A stretch of 64,000 nucleotides of DNA from an uncultured Eubacteriales bacterium (GTDB lineage: Bacteria; Bacillota; Clostridia; Oscillospirales; Ruminococcaceae), in NCBI GenBank assembly GCA_900314975.1, contig OMXI01000003.1, positions 40,665-104,664 of the forward strand. Direction: 5' to 3'. Shown piece after piece: positions 24,661 to 33,670 of this stretch. The position numbers were made by a program, and so were the translations under genes. Numbering within the stretch: position 1 is the stretch's first letter; every line of letters begins with the position of its first letter. A model generated the notes under the pieces. It had not been told where the DNA came from, ran no database searches, and saw nothing but the letters and a program-made list of their open reading frames with translations.

Positions 24661-25209
24661 TCATTGTCTGTTTTCTAATCTTTTAAGCTTCTTTTCATCT
24701 TCCTTGCTTTTGGGCAGAACGCCTCTTTTGTTTCTGTCCATAAGCTCTCTGAAGTACATTGTATGCATTGACGGGACTTTCTTGAACATACCCTGCTTTT
24801 CGGTGGAATTGCACACGATATAGTCTCTGTCGCCGTCGTTGTTGACGCAGTAGAGTCTGTCAATGCGTCTGAAACTGCCGTCGGGGTTATCCATATTCTT
24901 ATCAAAGCAGCCGAAGATATCCTTTGCCATAAGCTCGACAAGGTTCATTACCCTCTGATAGTTCGACAGATTTGACCAGCTGTCCAGTTCCTCCTTGAAG
25001 AACTGCTGGACGGGTACGTCATTGACCTCCATTTTTCTGATTATCCTTGCAAGGCAGATAGATACGTCCTTATCGGTCAGCTTGTCTATCCTTGCATTTT
25101 TGTACTCAAGTATATACTTATTGAGTGTTTCATAAAAAATCTTATCGTAGGGAAATGGCTTTCCCTTTGCTGAAAACTTGATTATTGCGTTATCGGTATT
25201 TATCTCCAA
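24661..25209 (-). CDS. Unknown soluble protein
   Basis: This 182-residue, charged protein has no motif I recognise; it ends in a Lys/Arg/Glu-rich helix. It starts with TTG, 9 bases after a GGGAG site. It lies 18 bp after the acidic protein gene and 10 bp before the cyclophilin gene, so all three share a transcript. It could be a small folding-related or structural partner, but nothing in the sequence says so. Confidence 0.7.
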   Translation of the reverse strand: MEINTDNAIIKFSAKGKPFPYDKIFYETLNKYILEYKNARIDKLTDKDVSICLARIIRKMEVNDVPVQQFFKEELDSWSNLSNYQRVMNLVELMAKDIFGCFDKNMDNPDGSFRRIDRLYCVNNDGDRDYIVCNSTEKQGMFKKVPSMHTMYFRELMDRNKRGVLPKSKEDEKKLKRLENRQ

Positions 25210-25227
25210 CTGTATTCGCTCCCGGAA

Positions 25228-25944
25228 TTATTTTTTCTCTTTTGCGGCACGTTCTTTTTCAAACTTATCTGTCGCCTCTGCAAGCTGCTCTGCCGTTACC
25301 TCGCCGATCTCGTCGGGGTCGTTGCTGTGGTCGATAGAACCCAGCTTATCAACCTCGTCCTGCGAAACGGTAACGCCCTTGATGTCCTTATAATGCTCGT
25401 ACTCCTCTTCCTTGAGAGCGTACGGCAAATCGGCAAGCTTTGCCTGCACCTCGTCGTCACCGACGGTATTGAAGTCATAATCCATAGTCTCCAGCTCGTG
25501 CAGCTTGGTATTATGCTCTTCTATCATCACGCGCAGCTTGTCGTCGATCTCCTCAAGATTTGCAACCGAGATGTCCTCGTGGTGCGAATCGACATAAGCC
25601 TTGTGAGAGATAGCATAGTCCCTCTCAAAGCCCTCCTGCGCCTTTGTTACCTCGTCCTGATGGACGGGATCGGTATCAAAGTCGTGATATGTAACAGGTG
25701 CTTTTGCGTCTCTTTCCTCAACGAATTTGTCAAGCTGTGCCATGTTGCGCTTGAGTTCCTCCTGGTCAACAGACACTACGCCTTCAACAACTTCCGTCTT
25801 TGTATCGTCAAATTTCGATTCCTTGATCGAAACTGTCTCCCTCTTTGGTCTTACAGGCGTATTCCAGATGTCATCGGCATTGACAGTCGTAGGTCTGTTT
25901 ACAGCCTGTGCAGGTTCATCCTTCTTTTTTCCGAACAATCCCAT
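25228..25944 (-). CDS. Unknown acidic, helical protein
   Basis: This 238-residue protein is rich in Asp, Glu and Lys, with an N-terminal MGLFGKKKDEPAQ segment and predicted coiled helices across 65-235. No known domain is visible. It is first in a transcript with an unknown protein and cyclophilin, starts at a GGAGG site and is driven by the promoter at 26106-26134. It is divergent from the J-like membrane protein gene, with which it shares a 470-bp control region. Confidence 0.7.
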   Translation of the reverse strand: MGLFGKKKDEPAQAVNRPTTVNADDIWNTPVRPKRETVSIKESKFDDTKTEVVEGVVSVDQEELKRNMAQLDKFVEERDAKAPVTYHDFDTDPVHQDEVTKAQEGFERDYAISHKAYVDSHHEDISVANLEEIDDKLRVMIEEHNTKLHELETMDYDFNTVGDDEVQAKLADLPYALKEEEYEHYKDIKGVTVSQDEVDKLGSIDHSNDPDEIGEVTAEQLAEATDKFEKERAAKEKK

Positions 25945-26414
25945 TGTGTTACCTCCGATAAATTATTTGGATATCACATAATGAACGCAGCGAATCGGCA
26001 AGCTGTCCGATTTTCACACATTTTCCGTCGCTTTTCGGCATTTGTATAATGACGAAAGAGAGAAAAAATACGGACAGATACGACTCAACCCAATCATTCT
26101 ATTACATTATACTATATTTTACCCAAAAATGCAAACAATTTAGGAGGGCAATATTAGATAAATTTTCGACAACTTTTTGTATATTTAGTTGCTTGTTCAC
26201 ATTTAGATAATATAATGTTGTTATTTTGTTGATTTATGAACGAATAGAATTTGTTATAATAACATAAAGTTGTATACTTTTGAGCATTTTTAGCTTTGTT
26301 TAATTATTTAAATTTAACGGAATTGTTAAATCCAAAATATTTAACTTAAAAGCAAGTATCAGGATTATACAGCAAATATGAAGAAAATACAATCTTTACA
26401 AAGGAGGGCTTTAG
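25945..26414. other. Divergent, AT-rich control region
   Basis: A 470-base region between divergent genes. It holds the minus-strand promoter at 26106-26134 and, toward the plus gene, a TATAAT-like -10 in TTATAATAAC near 26255-26264 without a convincing -35. The remaining stretch is AT-rich and I see no gene in it. Confidence 0.6.
26106..26134 (-). promoter_or_regulatory. Promoter for the acidic protein-cyclophilin unit
   Basis: TTGCAT (26129-26134), 17 bases, TATAAT (26106-26111) in minus-strand sense. Confidence 0.65.
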
Positions 26415-28247
26415 TTGCCAAACCTTAAACTTGGAGTTACTGCCACAGAGCTTTTCACCTACAATCCGTACAGAATACTCGGAACAGCGGTTGACACACC
26501 TGCGGAAAAAATCACCGAGCTGTACAATAAGCTTTTGGAGATGGCTGAAAGTGGCACTATAAGCCAATACACCACAAAGTATGACTTCCCTGTTTCTCTG
26601 CCGCCGTTCCAGAGAGATTCCAGTGCGCTGAAAACTGCTTATGCAAAGGTAGCCAGCAACGGTTACAGATGCTTTGCTTACTCCAGCGACCAGTTCGCAA
26701 CACCGCTGAACATTGACGACATTATGCTCAATCTTCGCGACATTACCTGTTACGACTGTTTCCTCAGATGTTATATGTGGCTTATCACTAATGACAGAGA
26801 TTTTGAGGAGAAAGAGCTGTGGGTACTGCTGTGCAAATACATAGACAGCATGATTATGTCTACGCCTGACCAGTGGACAAAGTTCTTTGACCACAGATTC
26901 CCCGAAAATATGATGGGCGACAGAGTATCTACATTCAGAACTCTGTATGCAACATTCTGCGATATCATTTTGCTTCCTATCAAGGAAATGGTAAGAGGCT
27001 CGATGAAGTGCTCTACCGCTACGGAGATACTTGAGGTCGCAGGCATAGACGTTAACGAAGAATTTGAGTATGTGGATATTCCGCAGGCTAACGTTCCAAA
27101 GCCGGGTCAGCCTGCACCGCTGCTGAAGATTGCTGTTAAGGACGGCGAAGAGTATTTCGACGTTACACAGGGGCATATGGTAAGCTTCAAGTCAGAGGCA
27201 GAGGCTGTTGTGGAGTCCAACCAGTTTGACACATCAACAAGAACTATCTCTGCTGCTGCAATTATCGGCGACAAGGCACCTGTTGACAAGACAGACTTTA
27301 TCCCTCCCGAGCCGACATTTACAAAGGAAGCTCCGCCTGAGGCTGACAAGCTCGAAAAGATCAAGCCGCTGCCTGTTAAGCCAAAGGCAACAGGTCCGAT
27401 AAAGCCCGCAGCCGGCGTTGCACCTGCTGCTAACGTTACTGCTGCACCTGCGGCTCCTGCTGCTCCCGCGTCAACAGCTGCTCCAGCACCTGTCGTTCAC
27501 AAGACTGCACAGCAGATAAACGAGGAGACCGTTGCAAACACCGACGAGGACGGAGATGTTATCATCCCGACAAGAAAGCAGCGCTTTAAGATCCCTCCGA
27601 AGAATGCACAGTCATCGGCTTCGCTTACTGCTGTTGACGATACACCTAACCTCTCGTTTACCACACCTAATCCAAGCAGCAAACCGCTGCCTGTAAGCAG
27701 CGGCGAAAAGAGAACCGTATTCAAGAAGAATCAGAAATCACTTGCTGATTTTGTTGACGAGGTGGATGAAACACCTGTCGGCGGTGACAATGACGAGGAA
27801 GAGGACGAGGAGAACATCTACACCAACGTTCTTATCAAGATGCTTCGTTCCAACAGAGCCGAGACGATGAAGGGCGTTGACACCAAGCACGTTTTCGATA
27901 ACGGCGACAGTCTTGGAATCGCTGCAGAACCCGGTCTTGAAATGGACGCTATCAACGAGAAGCGCAAAGATAACAGTCTGCTGGCAAATTCGCTTGAGCC
28001 CGACCTTGATACAGATGATCCCAAGAAGCTCATGGCTGAAAAGTACAAGGGTATCAACATCGACGATATGCTCAATCCTATTTCGCCGAACAAGTTTGCG
28101 CAGGGATTCAAGCAAAACGCTATACATGAATATCAGAGCAACAAAGCAAGAACCAAAAAGACCAATATGGCTATCATCAAGTTCATACTGCTTTTGTTTA
28201 TGGTAATTATGATACTTGTTCTGCTGTATCTTTTCGGAGTACTTTGA
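26415..28247 (+). CDS. Tail-anchored protein with J-domain-like N-terminus
   Basis: This 610-residue protein starts with TTG after AAAGGAGGG. Residues 16-45 (YNPYRILGTAVDTPAEKI) resemble the first half of a DnaJ J-domain, but the HPD motif needed to stimulate Hsp70 is absent. Residues about 46-215 are helical and cysteine-bearing; about 260-480 is a low-complexity Pro/Ala/Thr/Lys linker; the last 20 residues are one membrane segment, making it tail-anchored with a large cytoplasmic part. Role unknown. The low-complexity linker recalls the deaminase-fold proteins of the first locus, but no direct link is visible. Confidence 0.7.
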   Translation: MPNLKLGVTATELFTYNPYRILGTAVDTPAEKITELYNKLLEMAESGTISQYTTKYDFPVSLPPFQRDSSALKTAYAKVASNGYRCFAYSSDQFATPLNIDDIMLNLRDITCYDCFLRCYMWLITNDRDFEEKELWVLLCKYIDSMIMSTPDQWTKFFDHRFPENMMGDRVSTFRTLYATFCDIILLPIKEMVRGSMKCSTATEILEVAGIDVNEEFEYVDIPQANVPKPGQPAPLLKIAVKDGEEYFDVTQGHMVSFKSEAEAVVESNQFDTSTRTISAAAIIGDKAPVDKTDFIPPEPTFTKEAPPEADKLEKIKPLPVKPKATGPIKPAAGVAPAANVTAAPAAPAAPASTAAPAPVVHKTAQQINEETVANTDEDGDVIIPTRKQRFKIPPKNAQSSASLTAVDDTPNLSFTTPNPSSKPLPVSSGEKRTVFKKNQKSLADFVDEVDETPVGGDNDEEEDEENIYTNVLIKMLRSNRAETMKGVDTKHVFDNGDSLGIAAEPGLEMDAINEKRKDNSLLANSLEPDLDTDDPKKLMAEKYKGINIDDMLNPISPNKFAQGFKQNAIHEYQSNKARTKKTNMAIIKFILLLFMVIMILVLLYLFGVL

Positions 28248-28331
28248 TATTTTGACACACTGCCGACTCCGCAAAAGCAGAGTCGGTTTTCTTATAGCAA
28301 AGGAAAGATAATACATTTATGGAGGTGTGAT

Positions 28332-29510
28332 GTGGACAGTTTTAATTATTTCAGCCCGACCGAATTTGTTTTCGGTGACGGCAGAGAAAGTGAGGTCGGC
28401 GCGCTTGCCAAAAAGTACGGCGCAGGCAGAGTGCTTGTCCACTACGGCTCAGGCTCGGCGGTAAAGTCGGGACTTATAGACAGGGTAACGCGCTCGCTTG
28501 ACGAGGCAGGGCTAAAATATACCCTGCTGGGCGGCGTTCAGCCTAATCCGCGTGACACGCTGGTTTACAAAGGGATCGAGCTTTGCAGGAAAGAAAACAT
28601 TGATTTTATTCTCGCTGTCGGCGGCGGCTCGGTAATAGACTCGTCAAAGGCTATCGCGGCAGGCGTTTGCTATGACGGCGACCTGTGGGATTTCTACTGC
28701 GGCAAAGCGCAAATACAAAAGGCTTTGCCTGTCGGTACGGTGCTGACTATCGCGGCATCTGGCAGCGAGGGTTCAAGCTCGTCGGTAATTACAAAGCAGG
28801 ACGGAATGGTCAAGCGCGGCACGCACTCTGACCTTATCAGACCTAAATTCTCGGTGCTTGACCCGCGCCTTACGTTCACACTCCCCGCTTATCAGACCGC
28901 CTGCGGTGCAACAGACATTATGGCACACGTTTTTGAGAGGTATTTTACCAACACCAAGGAGGTCGAGATAACCGACAGGCTTTGCGAGGCGGTGCTGATA
29001 ACTATGGTGAAAGAAACTCCGATCGCGGTAAAGCAGCCGGGCAACTACGGCGCACGCGCAAACATCATGTGGGCGGGAACTATCGCGCACAACGATATAG
29101 TCGGTGTGGGCAGAAGTCAGGACTGGAACAGCCACGGTATCGAGCACGAGCTTTCGGGACTGTATGACTGCGCACACGGTGCAGGGCTTGCAGTCGTCAT
29201 GCCTGCGTGGATGCAGTATGTTTACAAGCACGATGTTATGCGCTTTGCGCAGATGGCAACGCGGGTATTCGGCTGTCAGATGGACTTTGAAAACCCTGAA
29301 AGCACCGCGCTTGAGGGCATACACGCTTTCAGAAAATTTCTGCACGGCATAGGTATGCCGATAAACTTTGCGCAGCTGGGTGCAAAAGAGGAGGACATTC
29401 CCACGCTTGCAGGCAATATGGCTGAAAAGTACACAACGCGCGGGTTTGTCAAGCTGACAAGAGATGATGTGCGCAGAATACTTACTATCGCGGCACACGC
29501 TGAAATCTGA
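28332..29510 (+). CDS. Iron-containing (butanol-type) alcohol dehydrogenase
   Basis: This 392-residue protein has the group III alcohol dehydrogenase pattern: GGGSVIDSSKAIAAG for the nucleotide site and metal-ligand residues in DIMAHVFERYF and HGIEHELSGLYDCAHGAGLAVV. It resembles NAD(P)H-dependent butanol dehydrogenase/aldehyde reductase. It would dispose of reducing power in fermentation. Start is GTG, 6 bases after GGAGG. An SDR gene follows 17 bp later. Confidence 0.9.
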   Translation: MDSFNYFSPTEFVFGDGRESEVGALAKKYGAGRVLVHYGSGSAVKSGLIDRVTRSLDEAGLKYTLLGGVQPNPRDTLVYKGIELCRKENIDFILAVGGGSVIDSSKAIAAGVCYDGDLWDFYCGKAQIQKALPVGTVLTIAASGSEGSSSSVITKQDGMVKRGTHSDLIRPKFSVLDPRLTFTLPAYQTACGATDIMAHVFERYFTNTKEVEITDRLCEAVLITMVKETPIAVKQPGNYGARANIMWAGTIAHNDIVGVGRSQDWNSHGIEHELSGLYDCAHGAGLAVVMPAWMQYVYKHDVMRFAQMATRVFGCQMDFENPESTALEGIHAFRKFLHGIGMPINFAQLGAKEEDIPTLAGNMAEKYTTRGFVKLTRDDVRRILTIAAHAEI

Positions 29511-29527
29511 TAAATGGGGGTATTGAT

Positions 29528-30271
29528 ATGACAGACGTGAAAGGAAAATGGGCATTTATTACGGGCGCAAGCAGAGGACTTGGCTATCTTGCGGCGGTCG
29601 AGCTTGCAAAGCGCGGCTGCAATCTTATCCTTCAGAGCAGGTCACAGGAGCATACGCAAAAGGCTGCCGCAGAGCTTGAAAAGTACGGCATACAGGTCAA
29701 ATGCGTAAGCTGCGAGCTTGCAGACGAAAGCGCGGTAAGGGCGATGCTTGACGAGATAGACTCGTTCGGCGTTTCGGTTGATATCGTGCTTAACAACGCA
29801 GGCTTACAGATAGCTTACAGAACGCAGTATTTCACAACGCCCGTGAACGACTTCACTGTGAGCTTTGCGGTAAACACTATCGCGCCTGCTCTTATCTGCT
29901 ATCACTTTATGCCAAAGATGATCGAAAAGGGCTTTGGCAGGATAGTCAACACCACAAGCGGAATCGCGCTCGAACCCGAACAGGCGGGCTACTCCGCGAG
30001 CAAGGCGGCGCTTGACAAGATAACCGTTGACCTGGGGCACACTGTAAACGGCACGGACGTTTGCATAAACCTTGTTGACCCCGGCTGGTGCAGAACAGAC
30101 CTGGGCGGTCCGAACGCACCGAACTCCCCCGAAAGCGCTATACCCGGTGTTATCGTGGGTGCATTTGTTGATGACAGGCGCTCTGGCAGACTTTTCAGAG
30201 CGCAGGAATTTGCGGGAATGACGCTTGAACAGGCTGTGGAACAAGCACAGAATATCGCCGCACCGTACTGA
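29528..30271 (+). CDS. Short-chain dehydrogenase/reductase
   Basis: This 247-residue protein has the Rossmann pattern TGASRGLG, NNAG, catalytic Ser in NTTSG and YSASK. It is a classical SDR; the substrate cannot be read. It is in one unit with the alcohol dehydrogenase, so both may act on carbonyl compounds. Confidence 0.9.
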   Translation: MTDVKGKWAFITGASRGLGYLAAVELAKRGCNLILQSRSQEHTQKAAAELEKYGIQVKCVSCELADESAVRAMLDEIDSFGVSVDIVLNNAGLQIAYRTQYFTTPVNDFTVSFAVNTIAPALICYHFMPKMIEKGFGRIVNTTSGIALEPEQAGYSASKAALDKITVDLGHTVNGTDVCINLVDPGWCRTDLGGPNAPNSPESAIPGVIVGAFVDDRRSGRLFRAQEFAGMTLEQAVEQAQNIAAPY

Positions 30272-30280
30272 TACAAACGA

Positions 30281-30315
30281 AAAAGGAACTGTCACAAAGG
30301 CAGTTCCTTTAATTT
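30281..30315 (+). terminator. Terminator after the SDR gene
   Basis: Stem AAAGGAACTG/CAGTTCCTTT followed by a T-rich stretch. The converging gene ends at the same place. Confidence 0.85.
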
Positions 30316-30824
30316 TATCGGTATATAAAATCTTTCTTTTCGTAGGGTATGTCTGTGGGGTTGTTTATAGCAAACTCCGCAACAGCATCGCTGATATAAT
30401 CGTACAGGTCGTCGTCAACGTATGCAAATTTTACTGGGTCAGCCTCATCTTCAGGTATCTCACCCGCACCATATCTGTAAGCATACTCACCGCACTCCTT
30501 TACAAAGTCAAGTAAGCGCGAAAGGTTATCAATACGCTTTGCATCAAACAGCTTCGATTCTGCAAGCGTCTGCTTTATGTTATCGCAGAAAAACGCAAAG
30601 TTATCATCCCAGTTTATGTTGCCGTTGTCCTGCGCCTCGCAGCACAGTTTTTCGACCTCGCGCAGCAGCTCGCCCTGAAGTGTATCAGCCTGTCCTGTTT
30701 TGCCGACCTTGGTTTTCCACAGGTTTTTGCAGACCTCAAAATGCTGCATCTCGTACCCGCGCAGACCAAGCTCGTCCATAAGCACATACATCTGTTCCCA
30801 GTCGATGATGTCGTTGTCAGCCAT
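30315..30824 (-). CDS. Unknown acidic protein
   Basis: This 169-residue, acidic, soluble protein (MADNDIIDWEQMYVLMDE...) is not one I recognise. It looks all-helical, with conserved-looking Trp and Tyr residues. It is the last gene of the run from 34894, 19 bp after lactate dehydrogenase, with an AAGGGGAG site. No function can be given. Confidence 0.7.
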   Translation of the reverse strand: MADNDIIDWEQMYVLMDELGLRGYEMQHFEVCKNLWKTKVGKTGQADTLQGELLREVEKLCCEAQDNGNINWDDNFAFFCDNIKQTLAESKLFDAKRIDNLSRLLDFVKECGEYAYRYGAGEIPEDEADPVKFAYVDDDLYDYISDAVAEFAINNPTDIPYEKKDFIYR

Positions 30825-30843
30825 AAAATCACTCCCCTTTTTA

Positions 30844-31797
30844 TCAGAGTTTCAAGCCCTCGAACGATTCCTTGAGCACCTGCTTTGACTTGTCGAATTT
30901 CTCTCTTTCCTCGTCGGTGAGCGAAAGCTCAAGCACTTCCTTTACGCCGTTTCTGCCGATAATGCTCGGCACTCCGATGAACACGTCATTTCCGCCGTAC
31001 TCGCCCGACAGCTTTGCAGATACGGTAAGCACGCTGTTCTCGTCGCCGAGTATCGCCTTAACTATTCTTGTGATAGCCATACCGATGCCGTAATAGGTAG
31101 CCTTTTTCGCCTCGATTATCTTATATGCAGAGGTTCTCACCTGCTCCTCTATCTTGGTCATTTCGTCGATGTTGTAAGGGTATCTGTTGTCCTCAAGTAT
31201 CTCGGTAACAGACTTTGTTGCAAGCATTACCTGCGAAAGCGGAACAAACTCGCTGTCGCCGTGCTCGCCGATAACGTAGGCGTGGATATTCTTTGGGTCA
31301 ACGCTGAAATAGTCTCCGAGAAGATAGCGCAGCCTTGCGGTGTCAAGCGTTGTACCTGTGCCTATGACTTTAGCCGCACCGAAGCGCGAAAGCTCAAAGG
31401 TGACGCGTGTCATAATATCAACAGGGTTTGTCGCAACGAGGAAGATTCCGTCAAAGCCCGATTTAACAACGGGTGTGATTATCGAGCGGAAAACCTCAAC
31501 GTTTCTTTGCAGCAGATCAAGCCTTGTCTCGCCCTCTTTTTGCGCAACGCCCGCTGCGATAACAACGATATCTGCGCCGCGGCAGTCCTTATAGTCGCCC
31601 GCCTTTATCTGCATATTTGATTTTGCAAACGCAAGACCGTGGTTTAAGTCCATTGCCTCGCCGTTTGCTTTTTCTTTATTAACGTCGATAAGCACAAGCT
31701 CGTTGCAGATGCCGCCCTGGTTTACAAGCGCATACGCAAAGCTCATACCCACCATACCTGTGCCGATAAGCACAACTTTTCTTGTATCAGTGGTCAT
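30844..31797 (-). CDS. ldh: L-lactate dehydrogenase
   Basis: This 317-residue enzyme has GTGMVGMSFAYALV (NAD site), AGVAQKEGETRL where Gln marks pyruvate rather than oxaloacetate specificity, NPVDIMT and the catalytic GEHGDSEF. It reduces pyruvate to L-lactate, recycling NADH. It sits in an odd operon with a sugar epimerase and a glycosyltransferase. Confidence 0.93.
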   Translation of the reverse strand: MTTDTRKVVLIGTGMVGMSFAYALVNQGGICNELVLIDVNKEKANGEAMDLNHGLAFAKSNMQIKAGDYKDCRGADIVVIAAGVAQKEGETRLDLLQRNVEVFRSIITPVVKSGFDGIFLVATNPVDIMTRVTFELSRFGAAKVIGTGTTLDTARLRYLLGDYFSVDPKNIHAYVIGEHGDSEFVPLSQVMLATKSVTEILEDNRYPYNIDEMTKIEEQVRTSAYKIIEAKKATYYGIGMAITRIVKAILGDENSVLTVSAKLSGEYGGNDVFIGVPSIIGRNGVKEVLELSLTDEEREKFDKSKQVLKESFEGLKL

Positions 31798-31815
31798 ATA
31801 CTCAAAACCTTTCCG

Positions 31816-32886
31816 TCAGAATTTTTCTCTTATAATTTCACATATTTTCTCCGCGGCGTGACCATCACCGAACGGCTGATAGCTCGGGTCGATATGCTGC
31901 TGCGCGGACAGCTTTTCAAGGATATCGTTCTTATCCGCTTTGGCAAGCTGGTTGCGGTTATCCACCATTGTTTCGGGCCACACAACAAAGTCAAGAATGA
32001 ACACGCACTGCACGCCTGCGTAGAACGCCTCGCACTGCAGACCGCCCGAATCGGTGACTATCTTTTTGGCGTGGGTGATAAGGTGGACCGAATCGCTGTA
32101 GCCCACGGGCTGCGTGAGAATGATATTGCCAAGACCCTGTGCCTCGCAGATACGCTTTGCACGGTCGTGGTTTCTCGGGTGAACGGCATATACCGTCTTT
32201 GCGTCAAGCGAGTTCATAGCAAGAAGTATCTGTGTAAGCGGCTCGTCGGAATATGTATTCTCCTGTCTGTGACAGGTCATAAAGTAGTATTCGCTCGGAA
32301 CGGTAACTTTATTCCCGTCAAAGTCAAGAATGTTCGGTTCGTCCCACGGCTTGTCCTTAAAATGCAGGAACGAATCGTACATTATATTGCCCACGCAGTA
32401 GGAACGCTCGCCCAAGCCCTCTCTTTTGAGGTTTTCAAGCGCGTCCTGCGTAGCGCAGAAATCAAGTGTTGAGAGGTGGTCGGTGGTTATGCGGTTTATC
32501 TCCTCGGGGTTATCAAGAGTGCCCAGCCTGTTGCCTGCCTCTACGTGAATAACGGGGATATGTATCTTTACTGCGGCAAGCCCTGCTGCGAGCGTGGAAT
32601 TGGTATCGCCGTAGACAAGCAGCGCATCGGGCTTTTCCTTTTGCAGAATTTCCTCAATACCCGTAAGCATTCCTGCGGTCATCTGCGCATGGCTTCCGCC
32701 CGAAATGCCGAGGTTGTAATCAGGTGCGGGTATACCCATTTCTCTGAAAAAGACAGCCGACATATTGTCGTCAAAATGCTGACCTGTATGTACAAGTATC
32801 TCGGTATGCTCTTTCCTTATCTGCCTTGAACCTGCGGCAGCTTTAATAAACTGAGGTCTTGCACCTACAACTGTTACTATCTTCAA
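31816..32886 (-). CDS. wecB: UDP-N-acetylglucosamine 2-epimerase
   Basis: This 356-residue protein has GARPQFIKAA, HTGQHFDDNMS, GDTNS and HVEAG, all typical of non-hydrolysing UDP-GlcNAc 2-epimerase. The product, UDP-ManNAc, goes into wall teichoic acid or surface polysaccharide. It starts with TTG after an AGGAG site. The neighbouring GT4 gene fits a polysaccharide role. Confidence 0.92.
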   Translation of the reverse strand: MKIVTVVGARPQFIKAAAGSRQIRKEHTEILVHTGQHFDDNMSAVFFREMGIPAPDYNLGISGGSHAQMTAGMLTGIEEILQKEKPDALLVYGDTNSTLAAGLAAVKIHIPVIHVEAGNRLGTLDNPEEINRITTDHLSTLDFCATQDALENLKREGLGERSYCVGNIMYDSFLHFKDKPWDEPNILDFDGNKVTVPSEYYFMTCHRQENTYSDEPLTQILLAMNSLDAKTVYAVHPRNHDRAKRICEAQGLGNIILTQPVGYSDSVHLITHAKKIVTDSGGLQCEAFYAGVQCVFILDFVVWPETMVDNRNQLAKADKNDILEKLSAQQHIDPSYQPFGDGHAAEKICEIIREKF

Positions 32887-32903
32887 AAGACCACTCCTGT
32901 TCG

Positions 32904-33656
32904 TCAGTAATCAAGTATTATCATTGTGCCGTGCTTGCGCGCGTGCTTTACCGCCTGCCAGAAAATCGAGAATGCAAACTTTGCAAGCGATTCGGTATTG
33001 TACTGCGTATGTTTTTGCACCATTTCGACCTTGCCGTCTTTATAGTAGGCGTCATCGGGATAGCCCTCGGTATCTGCCCACGAAAGTATCGTCTGCTTAT
33101 CGGCTTTCCAGTCGATAGCGTTTATCTCTTTGAGTTCCTGATAAAGCAAGCCGACCGTGGCAAACATTCTCTCGTGACCTGTGGGCAGCTTTGCGGGAAA
33201 CATAATACACTCCGACAGCGGCAGCCACCACTCGCACTCAAAGAGAGAATAGCGGTTCTGCTTGGTTTTCATAAAGCGGTTGTATATCGGGTCGTCAAAG
33301 ACGTTAAAGTCCTTGGGTATCGTTTCGGGAACCTTTTCGCCAAGGTACTTTGCCGCAAAGAACAACTGCAGTGCCTCGTACGCGCACCAGTCGGGTTTTG
33401 CGGTATAGTAGGGTGTGGTATCGTTATCCTCGTTCCAAAGCTGGTTGGGAGCGATATGACCCTCAAGTCCTTCTATGATTGCCTCGCGCCACTGGGTCAC
33501 GCCTGTGATTATATCCTCAACGGGTGCTGTTTCTTCATTGTTTGCGCGAACCATACGCACCTCAAAGCCGTTATCAAGCCCCCACTGCTGAACGCTTGTG
33601 AGCCAGTTGCGCGAATAGTATCTGACAAGGCACCCTGAATACACATCAAGTCCCAT
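32904..33656 (-). CDS. Unknown protein in a polysaccharide operon
   Basis: The 250-residue protein from the second Met (MGLDVYSG...) has a good AGGGAGG site; a start at 33677 would lie inside the upstream gene. It is Trp/Tyr-rich with no motif I recognise and no membrane segments. The position between a glycosyltransferase and an epimerase hints at a surface sugar role, but it could equally be a stand-alone cytoplasmic protein. Confidence 0.68.
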   Translation of the reverse strand: MGLDVYSGCLVRYYSRNWLTSVQQWGLDNGFEVRMVRANNEETAPVEDIITGVTQWREAIIEGLEGHIAPNQLWNEDNDTTPYYTAKPDWCAYEALQLFFAAKYLGEKVPETIPKDFNVFDDPIYNRFMKTKQNRYSLFECEWWLPLSECIMFPAKLPTGHERMFATVGLLYQELKEINAIDWKADKQTILSWADTEGYPDDAYYKDGKVEMVQKHTQYNTESLAKFAFSIFWQAVKHARKHGTMIILDY

Positions 33657-33670
33657 AATAGAACCTCCCT

